Shown piece after piece: positions 1-11,159 of a DNA stretch of 64,000 nt. The DNA lies in the NCBI GenBank assembly GCA_946811695.1, contig OX328125.1:94142760-94206759 (forward strand), given 5' to 3'. Numbering within the stretch: the first letter of the stretch is position 1; every line of letters begins with the position of its first letter. A program made the position numbers and the translations under genes. The notes beneath the pieces were generated by a model that saw nothing but the letters and a program-made list of their open reading frames with translations, was not told the origin of the DNA and did not search any database. The DNA comes from Gonocerus acuteangulatus. Its lineage: Eukaryota; Arthropoda; Insecta; Hemiptera; Coreidae.

Positions 1-35
1 AATAAAAGAAAAATAAATAAATAAAAAATAATAAA

Positions 36-182
36 ATAGCCCTAACCGAACATGCCATTAATAAGAATCATAAAATTCTTTTGAATCAACCTTCTATTAT
101 CAATAGCGATATCAACTTAAAAAAACGGCTAACAAAAGAATCAATCTACAAAAACTTTTATGAAGATTTTACTGTTAATTAA
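36..182 (+). pseudogene. Penelope-like element, C-terminal end of GIY-YIG endonuclease frame
   Basis: An open frame cut by the left window edge ends at a TAA. It reads IALTEHAINKNHKILLNQ, then a Lys/Arg-rich segment ending RLTKESIYKNFYEDF. This is the usual end of the Penelope-like (PLE) GIY-YIG endonuclease: an 'A..EHA...NH.I' block followed by a downstream 'R..KE..' helix carrying the metal-binding Glu. The catalytic GIY and YIG strands would lie left of position 1. It differs clearly from the second GIY-YIG fragment near 59.5 kb, so two PLE lineages are present. Probably a dead, truncated copy. The family call rests on motif recognition only. Confidence 0.6.
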
Positions 183-189
183 AAAACTG

Positions 190-1500
190 ACAGTATCAAT
201 ATTGGCAAACATTATAATTCAATTATCAAAACTTTAAATTTCAGTTATAATATAAAATTAATTACAGATTATGTTCGCACACTCACACACTTACCCTCAG
301 TGTGATTATGACTCGTACACTCAACAAAATATGATAAAATTATCTTCACCTTTTTCTCTTATTTATCAGCTCTTAATGTCACCATCATATTTACTTGTCA
401 CCACTATAATTCTTAAACCCTTTCAGAAGATTCTAGCCCGGATTTAACGTTCACTCTCAAAATTCAATATTTATGGACCTTAATATAAAATATGACAACA
501 TAAGGTACCTAAGGAATTTTATTATTGTATACCTTATTTATTGTATTTGTATGGATATAAATGACATAGGGGAAGTTTTCTGTTTACTCCTTATTCTTCA
601 TTTTACTTTTATTTTATTTAGTTGCCTGATGATGATAACAGACAGGTTCAAAACGTCGCGAATGTAAGTTAATGTTTTAAACAATTTTCGGGAGCAACTC
701 CTGCCAGTAACTTCAAGAATTTTTGTTTATGCTATTATTATTGATACCAGACTTAGTTTCTTTAGAAGTATCTGAAGAACGATAAAAATTGGTTAAAGTA
801 ATCAGTATCAAGATAAAACGCCACATGACAACAAATAAAATGCTTAAAACAAGACAAATTATTTTAACTAGAAAACCATACCAAGGTATTTTAAAGTTTA
901 CAATATCAACATATTGTGCACAAAAATAGAATAAAAAAATATTTAACTCTCAAGTGATTAATATTTCAGGTTATTTGCTTCTAAATTTACATAGATTCAA
1001 AAATGAATCATCATACTAATTCTAATAGCAAGAATTAGCAAGTTGATTCATCACATATAATGATTAAACAGACGATCAGCAGATGATTATTAAGTGAAGA
1101 CGTTTTTCAATCCGATGCTAAGAAATTTTGCTATTATAAGGCACTGTGATTTCCCTACTTTGTTGCAATCAGGCTGGTAACAGGATTTTCCCATTAATAT
1201 TTTTTGTTTCCAGATAAACTAATTGCAACAACTAATATGGACTCTCAAGAAAAACAAACGTTCAAAAAATATTTTTAAAATTCTTAAATGGGACATAATT
1301 GCTATATCAATATAAATAATGCAACTTTAAATGTTGCACAGGTTTGGAAAGAAGTTTGACAGTAAATTGGATTTGGGGATATGACAGGTGAACATAACAT
1401 GTTGCAAATACAAATTCATCTCCAGCCCTTTTACCATATCCCCATTTTCAATTTTCTGAACAATTATCTATCCTTTATATCTACCAGCTCCTTAAACAAA
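190..1500. other. Unannotated AT-rich stretch
   Basis: Probable 3' flank of the PLE fragment followed by AT-rich sequence. No exon, TIR or tandem repeat could be recognised. The short open frame at 473-667 has no recognisable motif. Confidence 0.5.
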
Positions 1501-1505
1501 TTATT

Positions 1506-1508
<3 letters not shown>

Positions 1509-1585
<77 letters not shown>

Positions 1586-1586
1586 A
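1509..1586. repeat. (TA)n microsatellite
   Basis: About 60 bases of uninterrupted TA, then a TG interruption and more TA. Similar tracts recur at 15074-15118, 28719-28766, 31819-31886, 33994-34055, 37494-37770, 40067-40117, 42471-42520, 42910-42958 and 47820-47870. Several mark transposon interiors or insertion points. Confidence 0.95.
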
Positions 1587-1709
1587 AATGGCATATACAT
1601 ACACACTCATCTATATCACCAGTTAACAACCTAATGAGTAATAATCTAGGTGAAAGTATTTCTCCCGAAAGATAATTATGTGTAGTTTATGTTAACACAT
1701 CTACGCCCT

Positions 1710-2090
1710 GTTCAGCCTGGCTATCTATAGCCTGTTCAGATAGACAGAATTGTTCAGTTCTGCAAGCACGAAATTCTGAGGGAAATATTTCCGAGGGTTC
1801 TGCCATTTACAAATTCCCATTTCAAGGAACAACGTAACAACACTATAAGTGAACCACTGTAAAAACTGATTATGTGTTGTTTAAGACTTGTGAGGGCTTT
1901 GGGGCAATACTTAGCCAAAGCTAAGGCTAAAAACATTTTATACCTCCTAGTGATAAGGTTATAGCAGAAGGAATGTTTTACTGCAATGGGAATATAAGCC
2001 TCACCATCTTCCCTCCAACTAACCCATCTATTTGAACTGGCAACGTTATATTTTAAATTTTTTTCAGCCTGAACTGGCTATAGATGGAGG
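1710..2090. mobile_element. Inverted-repeat MITE, copy 1
   Basis: The ends carry TATAGCCTGTTCAGATAGA on the left and its imperfect complement (CATCTATTTGAACTGG, then a second CTGGCTATAGATGG) on the right. The interior is alignable with the copy at 9855-10395: both share GAGGGAAATATT, CCCATTTCAAG, AAGGCTTTGAGAGG-like and GCCAAAGCTAAGG blocks. Non-coding. Superfamily not determined. Confidence 0.65.
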
Positions 2091-2099
2091 CTGAAGCAC

Positions 2100-3480
2100 A
2101 TGATGTCCAGTAAAGATCTGGTAAAAACATGATAGAATGTAAACATTTATGAACTGTCAGAATCCAATTTTGTGTTTGATAGGACGTTTAATAGATTTGC
2201 GGACTACCAAGTCCTTTAAAATGGGATACCGATGTATGTCAACTGTTTGTCAAATCTAACTAACAAACATTTTATATTTTACATATGTTTCAGGTTAATC
2301 GTTGTATATGTAATGGAATTTCAATCTTGAAGTCCACAGTTTATTGGATGATTTTATGAAATGATTTCAAGGAAGAATATATTACAAAATCCACAGCATA
2401 CTGACAGAACAAAAAATATACCTTGTGCAATGTGCGATAGAATTTAAGGCAACAATAAGATGAGGGCTAATGACCTAGATGTAGATGTGCCGTAAACAAA
2501 AAAAAAAAAAAAACATAAAAAAAAAAAAAAAAATAAGATGAGGTGGACCTAAAAACACCTTCTTGAAGAACCTCATTTCCTTACTGGTTATTTGTCTGAT
2601 TTATTCTGTCTGTTAATTATGTATTTTTCTTTACTCAGAATTGTCTATGTGATATGCAATTCTAAATGAATCATTCGAATTTTCCCTTCAAAATTCCATT
2701 CCATGAGTCGATTTATTATTAATATTTTATACATATTATATAATATATATATATAATAGCTTCTTACAAATCTAAAGACACAGCGATTAGCCATTCATTA
2801 TTGACAAAAGCATTCAGCGAGTCACTTTAAACCCAGAGTATATTGCACATGGATGAATGTCTCGGTTGAAACCCACACTGAAAGGCAGATTGGAGTTTAT
2901 TTCATTCCAGGAAACATAATAACCTTTTATAAATACGTTCAAAAGGCTTACTCACACAGCTATTTAGGGAAAGAGGACTCTAATTGGAGGAAATTTCTTG
3001 TCTCCCCTGGCTAGCATACTACGGTAGAATAATTCGTGATGTAGGCATAGGTTTTGTTGTCAATGGATTTAATATGTCTTTAATATATCTGAGAATAGTA
3101 TTTAAGGGAAATCATAAAACGGTTACTTCCATGAGAGATTAAAGAGAAAGCCCATAAAAATCGTCAACACACTGAGGGACAAGCTGCTGAACCATCTCTT
3201 TGAGAAAGTTCAGCCCTATTACATAAATGCATTGGTTCATAAGAGTTTAGTAGTATCAACTATAAATTTTCAAAAATAATTTGTATGCATAATCTGAAGC
3301 CCTCTTCACTTTATAATCTACATTTACATGAGAACATTGTACATTTTTAAAAAAAATAATAGAATTCAATTAATTTTGACTTTTTTTAGCAGATATTCTG
3401 ACAAACAACAAACAAATCGTTAGTAAAGGTTGTGCAGACTCCAGTCAGTCTGAATATGGGTGGCGAGCTCACCACATGCG
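2100..3480. other. Unannotated stretch with a SINE-tail fragment
   Basis: The only recognisable piece is near 2455-2530: GGGCTAATGACCTAGATG, then GTGCCGTAAAC and A-rich runs. This matches the common 3' tail of the 5S- and tRNA-derived SINEs found elsewhere in the window. A poly-A/poly-A pair follows at 2499-2533. Nothing else is recognised. Confidence 0.5.
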
Positions 3481-3491
3481 GGGATGTATTG

Positions 3492-3538
3492 GCCCCTGAG
3501 GAGGTGGCATTAAATTAAGGCCACAAAACATGTAGGGC
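3492..3538 (+). ncRNA. Degenerate hammerhead-ribozyme motif (PLE type)
   Basis: Stem I is GCCC (3492-3495) pairing with GGGC (3535-3538). The core is CTGAGGA (3496-3502). Stem II is GTGGC/GCCAC (504-508 with 520-524 of this kilobase). AAAAC then ATGTA stands where GAAAC plus a UA cleavage site is expected. The invariant G of GAAA is replaced by A, so it is probably inactive. It is followed by AAATAAAATGG, as in other PLE 3' ends here. Confidence 0.45.
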
Positions 3539-3539
3539 A

Positions 3540-5700
3540 AAGAACAAATAAAATGGTACGAAAGGAAAAAAGGAAGTACTATTTTTGTTGATCTACGCCA
3601 CATAAATCCCAAAAAAGAAGAATCAGGATTTAAATAAATCTAATGTTAACTGATTTGAAAGTTCGGGGGAACATCCAGGCAAGAAAAAAAAAATGCCAAA
3701 CACCAGGATGTCAGAGTGAACTGGAATGATTTAAGGGGTTTTTGTGCATAACTATATACAGTCCTTATATTTAAAAAAATAGACAGCACTTGAAAAAGTA
3801 TTTACAAATAAAAACTATTGTGAAAATAGACCTAATGCAGACAACAACACCTCTAGCTTAAACTTGCTTTTAGTTAGCTCCATTTAGTACAATGTTAATA
3901 ACAATACTAAACAAAGCCTATTAAAATTGTTTAACATATACACTTATAACATCACACTTCATGAAAAACGCTTCTTTTAATTTAACTATCTGATATTGCT
4001 AGTTATAGGAGTGAGTTCTCATCTTGCATTCATAGGAATTTTAGTCGAAACAAAAAACATCACTTCAGTCAATAAAAATTGTTTTCGAAATTTAGAATTC
4101 TCTACTGCCCTATATGTTTTACAACAAAGAACGGAAATCAAGAAGCTACAGACTTTACTGTGCTAGTCTCAATCCATGTTTTGTATGATGTAAAAATCAA
4201 ATGAAGAAAAAGGAAAAAAATCATGCAAACAACCATCATGACCACTCTTTGGTCATCGGTTATTTAATGGTTATGGACCCTGCAGGAGACAACGTTCACG
4301 GCTGAAAAATGTGAGAGATTGAACTGGTTGAAATTTGCAGAGGGCAGAGAACAATCTCCCGATGTTGTAAGTAACCTTCTGTAGAAAGAAGGCATCTTAA
4401 AAAGAAGGATCATTGAGATCTTATATTGGACTACTTTTCTGGGTGGATTTGTTGAATAAGGAGCTAAAAGATAAATGTATAATATTCCTACCCTTTAGCA
4501 GAGTTATTTTATTAATTAGTTCATTTGTAACACTTTACAATAATCAATGGTTACTTACAGGTCAAAAATTTTGGTTTTAAACAATTAAAATAAATCAACA
4601 GACATTTATTCCCTCAAGGAAAAATAGAGGGCTAAATTCCACTCACAGTCAAATAAGCATTAGCAAACACAGAAGAGGTGTTAGGTATTAATCACATGTT
4701 TGAATCCAGAAGAAATATTTAGATCTAACCTTAACTGAAGTCGTTTATTATATATAGAATGCCTGTAACACTCGAAATTAATGTGTGGAAACCACATAAA
4801 AATCCACTTTGGATCAACTGGTGCTCTTTGTAATGCTCTCAACCTAAACAAGCAAAAATGAAAAGGAATTGAAGGGTTTTCAATTAAATAATCAACTTAG
4901 CCCCCAAAAGGATTTTAATCTGTAGCCCTCTGCAATTTTTGTTGTGCAATCAGTGCCAATCTTCCTTAAAATATTTTTAACAAAAATAAATTATAATAAA
5001 ACTCAGTAAATATTCAAGTGTATTAAATTGTATATTGTAGGTTATCTAAAGAAATGTAAATGTTTACTAATAAGGATGTTAGGTAGAGAAACGGTCCGAA
5101 GCAGAACCTGCATCAAAGAGTAAGGTTACAACCTAAGAGCAGGCTCAATTTTTCCTCTACAAACCCTACTATTTGAGGAGATGACTGCACAGTTTCAAAC
5201 CAGCAGACTCCAGCAAATCTTATATCTACAATATCTTACTCATTATATGCCTTCGAACTCCCTGCGACTCTTTCACTACAGTTCACTCAGACTCCTTAAG
5301 CTGATTAACATAACTTAAATCACTTATATATTAAATCTTGTATACACAAAATACACTATTTTTTTGGTTGCAGGGACTAGAAAAACTAAAACATTTCCAG
5401 ATCAAATTAAATATGAGAAAACGTATGATCTGTTTTTTAATCTTAATGCTGGCTTATCTCAATCTTAGAAAAATGGCTTATGTTTAATTTTCTAATAAGT
5501 AATTCAATAAATAGATGCCAATTTAGAGTATTTTCAATGATTCCATAAATCATTGTCATTTTCCATAAATCTTTGGACTTGAGACGAGAGTTGGAAGACG
5601 AACAATTAGTTCAATACTTTGCCACTATGAAAACCTTGGATGGATCATGCCGGAAAAAAATATAGTTATTAAATAGTTTAATTTATATAGTTATGAGAAA
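3540..5700. other. Unannotated AT-rich stretch
   Basis: No exon, transposon end or tandem repeat was recognised on either strand. It lies downstream of the last EEIG1/FAM102 exon found and could contain that gene's 3' exons or UTR, but nothing confirms this. Confidence 0.4.
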
Positions 5701-5726
5701 TGAATTACTTTGATCTGGCAGAATAA

Positions 5727-5917
5727 AGGTCGATTCACGCTAGACCCTGTCGGGTCCGGGCCGGGACATTGTGAAGCAATCACACACACAAAAAACACGG
5801 ACTCGGCCCGGTATAGCTATAGCGTGAACGAGTCCATTGAAAATGCTGGTGTGATTGTTTCTCCGTGTCCCGGCCGGGCCCCGGCCCGGCCCGGCCCGGT
5901 CTAGCGTGAATCAGCCT
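5727..5917. mobile_element. GC-rich MITE with CpG-dense ends (PIF/Harbinger-like)
   Basis: A 191-bp island of very high GC content in AT-rich DNA. The terminal inverted repeats read AGG.CGATTCACGCTAGACC and GGTCTAGCGTGAATCAGCCT. Subterminal repeats of GGCCCGGCCCGG type make the arms pair further inward. TAA flanks both sides (5724-5726 and 5918-5920), fitting a 3-bp TWA duplication. If the ends are taken one base out, the duplication would be AATA. An open frame of 64 residues crosses it but is a by-product. Confidence 0.65.
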
Positions 5918-6100
5918 TAATAGTTTATCACCTGCTGGTACCCAAGGGCCCATAAAATGTTATGCTTGATCTGGGAGAAAAAATATTTTCATAACTTTTT
6001 AGTTTATATATTTAAAGTATTAGAAGAATTAAGTGCTATTTTGTACAGTGAAATAACTCCAAGGGAAAAAATCTGTTCTACACAAGTCTGCTTTATTATA

Positions 6101-7039
6101 CAGGGTGTCCCAGTATATGTGTCCACCCCCTTTTCCTCCTAGAGTTGTTGGAAATGAAACTTGGTAGGTCTTAGTTATGTTGCATGAGGTTTCTTTTAAA
6201 GGTTTAGTTGACTTTGTAACATTCTCCAGTTTTTCTCCAGCGCATCTAACTCTTGATTTTCTAATGGCGGCAGGTATTTTTAATGACGAATTCTGATAGA
6301 AAATTTAATTTTAAGACTAATTTATTCCGAGACATCTTTTGATCCGGTGCACCGTTTGCGCATAAAACGCAAAAAACTGAAAAATATCGCCCTTTTGTGC
6401 GATATTAATTAATATTTAACGGGATGTTATGAATGAAAAATATACCTTAATAATTTTAAAAAGTAACAATTCAGAAAATCGATATGAATAGAAAAAAAAA
6501 GTAGCTGACATAAACAATAAAAAAAAGTATTTATTTACTTTATGAAAAAAAGTATATAAAAATTATTATAAAACAGAACAGAATAAATTTATTTTTCCAT
6601 ATGAAATTATTATATCATAAAACTAAAAAAAAAAATTGCCTTTGTTTTCATTCATAATACCCCGTTAAATATTTAATCTACAACTTTGATCTTGGTATCA
6701 TCTGAAAGGAAAATTAATAGGCTACAACGTTTACATTGAGGTGTTTTTACGTACAAGGCTTGGTTTCAGTGATGAATAGGAATTTGTCTACAAAAGGGCG
6801 ATATTTTTCAGTTTTTTGCGTTTTACGCGCAAACGGTGCATCGGATCAAACGATGTCTCGGAATAAATTAGTCTTAAAATTAAATTTTCTATCAGAATTC
6901 GTCATAAAAAATACCTGCCGCCATTGGAAAATCAAGAGTTAGATGCGCTGGAGAAAAACTAAGACCTACCAAGTTTCATTTCGAAATTCCAACAACTCTA
7001 AGAGGAAAAGGGGGTGGACACATATACTGGGACACCCTG
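6101..7039. mobile_element. Fold-back MITE, mariner/Tc1-like, 939 bp
   Basis: Begins CAGGGTGTCCCAGTATATGT and ends with the exact complement, flanked on each side by TA (6099-6100, 7040-7041), the Tc1/mariner target duplication. Inverted arms extend about 320 bases: the block from GCGCATCTAACTCTTGAT to GATATTTTTCAG is nearly identical on both arms. The right arm lacks 55 bases present in the left (6177-6231). The centre is AT-rich and non-coding. The 68-residue frame at 6736 is part of the right arm. Confidence 0.85.
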
Positions 7040-7044
7040 TATAA

Positions 7045-7615
7045 TAAATTTCAACTCTGTTCCTAGTCTAAAGATTCCAAAACGCTGGAGTACCTTAATA
7101 ATCCAGCATATCAATTAGACAATGGCAAAAGAGGAAATTAACAATTGTGAACAATACTTTTTTTTTATTAAAAAACAGAGAGTACTGTGTAAAACAATAA
7201 AAATTATTTGCTACCCAAATGAATTGATCTGCCAAGAGCTTAATCACTTAAAATTTGTGAAAACATTTATTGCTAATTGAAATTTAGATCTGGACTATAA
7301 AGTGCCATATTATTCTTGTCTTATGTACTGGTCTATTAGAGTTTTTAGGACATGCATACTTCCTTTAGCAGTTCTAGCCATTTGTAAAATTTTCATTTTT
7401 GAGGAAAATAAATTTAAAAAGTGGAATCCAACAGAACAAAGAAATTGAAGTCAAATTCCTTTGCAACAAAAGTCTAATTTATTGTAATTGTAGTGTGTAT
7501 TTTTATGTTAATGATATGAAAGAATTTCAGGAAAATTTGTTAGTTTTAAAAGTATGTTAACAATCAGTAATGTATTTAACATCACAGATTTGACAGCCAG
7601 ATCGCAAAAAGCTCC
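7045..7615. other. Unannotated, probably EEIG1/FAM102 intron or 3' flank
   Basis: AT-rich sequence between the fold-back element and the most 3' exon candidate. No coding frame or repeat recognised. Confidence 0.4.
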
Positions 7616-7620
7616 ATCAC

Positions 7621-7689
7621 CTCCCAACATGGTAGCAAACTTCCGAAGATAATGTAGAAGGATAAGAGGAATGAAGCGGAAGAACTGAT
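7621..7689 (-). CDS. EEIG1/FAM102 family, tentative exon 6 of those in window
   Basis: The minus strand shows a good acceptor (GGCCTCCTTCAG) and a donor (GGGAG|GTGATGG; the same GTGATG donor ends the 13928 exon). The 69-base exon keeps the phase of the previous exon and reads R-SVLPLHSSYPSTLSSEVCYHVG-R without a stop. No homology is recognised, so only splice signals, phase and position support it. Further 3' exons of the family's C-terminal part were not found and may lie left of the window. Confidence 0.4.
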
Positions 7690-7756
7690 CTGAAGGAGGC
7701 CAATGCCACCCACCACATGCAGAAGAGGAGGATTACGAGAATTCAGAATACTTTAC

Positions 7757-7975
7757 CTTTGCTGCTGAGAGTCCGTGGATGCAGGTCGCTGAGCGAGGGG
7801 CGAAAGGGGTGCGGGGGATAGGAGGCCAGGAGAGGAAGTGGCTCGGGGAGAGGGGCCTGACCAAGGAGGGAAACGGAAACCAGTTTTTGGTCGAAGGAGA
7901 GGACTATGCCAAAATTTGGTAGTTGGAGGAGGAGATGGAGGGGGACGTGGGGACCAAACTGGCCACGATGGAGAC
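7757..7975 (-). CDS. EEIG1/FAM102 family, Pro/Trp/Ser-rich exon
   Basis: Acceptor ACTGTTGGGACAG, donor CAAAG|GTAAAG. The 219-base exon enters with one base that completes an Arg codon from the previous exon and leaves with two. The reading is SPSWPVWSPRPPPSPPPTTK, then a KFWHSPLLRP segment and a Pro/Ser-rich end with STDSQQQ. Base composition (C-rich in AT-rich surroundings), lack of stops and matching phase on both sides support a real exon. It is low-complexity and disordered; the tail of this family is disordered outside NT-C2. Another frame is also open here but does not fit the splice phase. Confidence 0.65.
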
Positions 7976-8015
7976 CTGTCCCAACAGTAATATTCACAAA
8001 AAAACAAATAAAAAA

Positions 8016-8600
8016 CTAAATAATGGCATAAAATAAACTAAAACATAGATAAACTAAAAATGTATTTTAAAATATTAAAACAAAACCTTGATGTCACAAG
8101 ACTTCTGCCCCTATTTTATTAGAAAAAAATAATTTTTTTGCTGGACAAAATTGTAACCAAGTAATTAATTTTTTAATAATAAATCAAATAAAAATAAATA
8201 TTAACAGAACGACAGAACGACTTCAAGAAAATCCTGGAACGGATTCAATCAATACTGATTAAGTTAACCCTTAGGCTGCTACAGACTGATATAGTGCCCT
8301 GGGTGCTACGGACTGATATATCAGTCCGAAGGGAGCAGTGCCTCAAATTGTTCACAATATTGATAAAAAAAATTAAACAAGCTGAAAATGCATAATATTT
8401 TATAAAGTCTGGAAATAACGCAATGACGTAAAAATTTCTTAATAAAAGAGATAGATAAAAACCCAATAATAATAACAAAAAGTATATTTGTTAATTAAAG
8501 ACCTTAGAACACCGTAACATATATTTGTGGGTTTTATAAATACAATAGTAAAATAAATAAAAAAGTGATTTATTTTAAAAATTCTTCATTAATTCTAGTA
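8016..8600. other. Intron with a possible piggyBac-type terminus
   Basis: AT-rich intron of the EEIG1/FAM102 gene. At 8266-8345, GTTAACCCTTAGGCTGC and an internal palindrome GACTGATATATCAGTC resemble a piggyBac-family end next to TTAA. No second end was found, so it is not called as an element. Confidence 0.35.
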
Positions 8601-8631
8601 AAAGGGATTATTTAAACGATTAAGAAATTAC

Positions 8632-8818
8632 CTTATGTGTCCCGAGTCGCCACTACTGCTTTGACGAGAATGTTGAGAATTAAGAGAGCCGTATCCTGAA
8701 CCTTTACTCAGTTGGCTCGTGTTTGAAGAATTTCTGGAGTGCCCTAACTCGAGACCTTCATCAAGAGGACCTCCACTACTTTCTGCAGCGGGTTCTTCAT
8801 TTTCTCCACTCACAAGTT
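8632..8818 (-). CDS. EEIG1/FAM102 family, serine-rich exon
   Basis: Acceptor CTTTTTATAG, donor ATAAG|GTAATT. The 187-base exon reads ELVSGENEEPAAESSGGPLD, then GHSRNSSNTSQLSKGSGYGS and SQHSRQSSSGDSGHI. The block HSRNSS..SQ.SK.SGY..... HSR.SS is the hallmark serine-rich motif that follows the C2 domain in FAM102A/B (EEIG1/EEIG2). It joins the preceding exon as ...FPS|E-LVSG in phase. The region is likely a disordered, phosphorylated linker (repeated RxxS sites). An apparent start 31 residues upstream in the same frame is intronic. Confidence 0.8.
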
Positions 8819-8859
8819 CTATAAAAAGTTGAGAAACAATTATTGTCATCCTGGCTGAA

Positions 8860-9850
8860 TACTTAATATTAAAATATTGTGATCACAATCACGTTAGATA
8901 CTATAACAAGATATAGTCCAATGACTGCTAAATTATAAGAGACATTTTCTCTTGGTTTCTAAAAAAGGCCAATTTTATTATGTCTTTATGGAATAAAAAT
9001 TTTAATCTATGATTTCAGCAATTAATTTTTTAGTCTGAATAGACTATAACCTTCACATTAATTTGTTTATAGAGAGATCTGCAACTCATGATCACTTATT
9101 GATTTTCTGTCTCCTCATATCCATTATCCAGAAGGTGCAATTTCAAGCAAAAATAACTGCAAAATGAAACTATCATAATAATATCTGATCGATATTTTTA
9201 TGATAATTAAAATTGATATTGTATTTAGTTGTATAATAGACAGTTTGTGGTCTAGCTAACCAATGGGAGGATATTTCCACTCATGGAAATTGTATCATGG
9301 AGAGTGACACAATTTGATAGCTACCAGCTCAAGTCAGTCTGTTTATCTCACGTAGAGTATGCTTCGGTAGATACATCTATTCTCGTTACACCTCTCATAA
9401 TTCTTTTTCTAAGTGCATTTCTACCTGAGGACCTCCAGGCAGTATCAATCTGAACTTAAAAGAAGCTATTATATTCTTAGATTTCTTCAGTCCCCAGTTG
9501 TAATCATTAACTTTGCTGCCGGATTTATGTGAGTTATTGGTCACCTTATGAGTGTTAACAGCAATAATATATCTCACAAAACCCACATAAGGATTTAATA
9601 ATTCTTTATAGGTTTTAGAAGTGATTCTCTTCAGCTATAGTTGAAAGAGAGGCTGGGAAATGGCAGAAAATTTAGATTTGAGGTAGCTTGGTAGAAAATT
9701 AAAATGAATTCTATTTGTTCGTAATGTAATGGCAGGCATGTTATATGCTGCCATCTCTTTTTATATGATTGATAAGATGAGCAATCATTTTCTTTATTTA
9801 TATTTTAGTTTTAAATTATTAAAAGTAATTAAAACTAAGGACTTTCATGT
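8860..9850. other. Intron, unannotated
   Basis: Intron of the EEIG1/FAM102 gene. No element was recognised. The open frame at 9395-9586 has no convincing splice borders or known motif. Confidence 0.4.
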
Positions 9851-9854
9851 CATT

Positions 9855-10395
9855 TATAGCCCGTTCAGTTAGATGGAATAGTTCTAATCGCCCTTGCATG
9901 AAATTCCGCCATTTCCATTTCCACTACAATGAACAACACTACTTTAAACTCAATAAAACTGATTATGTCTCGTTTAGGACCAGGGAAGGCTTTGAGAGGA
10001 TTTATCAATACTCAGCCAAAGCTAAGGATAAAAACAATTTAAGCTATGGTCTGTTCAAATAGATGGTTTAGTCGGAGGATAAAGGGCATGGCCTATATTC
10101 CCTATGCAAGAAGTTGGCGGTAAAAATTATCTGTTATAACCTTACCACTAGGAGGTTTAAAACGTTTTTAGTCTTACCTTTGGCTAAATATTGATAAATA
10201 TTAGACACTATTTCCTTCATCTGACCTCTCAAAGCCTTCCCTAGACTTAAACGAGACAATAAGTTTTTATAACGTTTCATGTATTGTGTTGTTGCTTGAA
10301 ATGGGAGTTAGCGAATGGTGGAACCGTCGGGAATATTTCCCTCAAACTTTCACGCATGGGGAATTCAACTTTTCCATTTACTTGAACAGGCTATA
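9855..10395. mobile_element. Inverted-repeat MITE, copy 2
   Basis: Starts TATAGCCCGTTCAGTTAGAT and ends with the imperfect complement AAATGGAAAAG/CTTGAACAGGCTATA. The two arms align along most of the element: CTCGTTTAGG.C.AGGGAAGGC occurs on the left and its complement on the right. It therefore folds into a long imperfect hairpin of about 540 bases. Same family as 1710-2090. Lies in an intron of the EEIG1/FAM102 gene. Confidence 0.7.
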
Positions 10396-10533
10396 GTTTG
10401 TATTTACATATAATTTAATACATGTACATATTTTAATTTTTTTTTTAAATGTTCTATAAATGAATATTTTTGCTTTTATCTTTCTTAAATATTGATCAAT
10501 TTTATTATTTGACTGATTTTTTTAAGGTCTTAC

Positions 10534-10694
10534 CTGAAGGAAAGAGTGGAGTTCTCTTCTTTGTGAGGCTGCTAAAACCTGAGCTGGCACTAGCTATTGA
10601 ACCTCCAGAGAAATCTTCTCTTCTCTCCGTGGTTGGCTCTTCATTCGGAGCAGGTTCACCACTGATTACCTTGTGCTTTGCAGTTGGAGAAGGT
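10534..10694 (-). CDS. EEIG1/FAM102 family, exon after the C2 domain
   Basis: Acceptor CATTTTTCAG, donor CCTTCAG|GTAAGAC (consensus). The 161-base exon completes a Val codon with its first base and reads PSPTAKHKVISGEPAPNEEP, then a Ser-rich stretch and KKRTPLFPS. FK-x-PS-x-TAK at the junction with the previous exon matches the FKTPPSTAK type of boundary in FAM102 proteins. The plus-strand frame over the same bases is a shadow. Confidence 0.75.
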
Positions 10695-11159
10695 CTGAAA
10701 AATGATTATCAGGCTTTAGGTCAGCAGGCATTAACAAACTAATGTAAGATTAACAAAGAAGAAACATTTCTGTGTATTTTCATCAAAGTCATGCTAGAAT
10801 AAAGTTTTTCATGTTTTAGAATAATAATTATGATAAATTACTCCAAAACAAGAATTGTTGTCTGCAGCAATTTTGTACAGAATAGGCTCAAATACTTGAA
10901 TGGACTTCAATAAAATTTCATTTTTATATATTATTTCTACTTCGACAAAGTACGGGATAGTGAATATTCCGTATTGAATTGCAAGGGAGAAATGGTTGAA
11001 AAATCACTAACCATATTGTATTCCTACTAAAAAAAAATGTGGCACACTACAAAAGAATGACCCATAAATAAACATTTTTTCTTGTTAATTTTGGCTATAA
11101 TTTATTATTTTAATGCATTAACTGCCGCTTTGGTGATTTGAATAATAAGCATATAGTGT

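Noticed and set aside
7743..7997. Alternative minus frame through the Pro-rich exon
   Set aside because: It does not fit the splice phase set by the exons on either side. The neighbouring frame does.
8266..8345. piggyBac element
   Set aside because: Only one TTAA-CCCT type end is seen, with no partner end and no transposase.
10470..10742. 90-residue plus-strand frame
   Set aside because: Shadow over the minus-strand EEIG1/FAM102 exon 10534-10694, whose splice borders and homology are clear.
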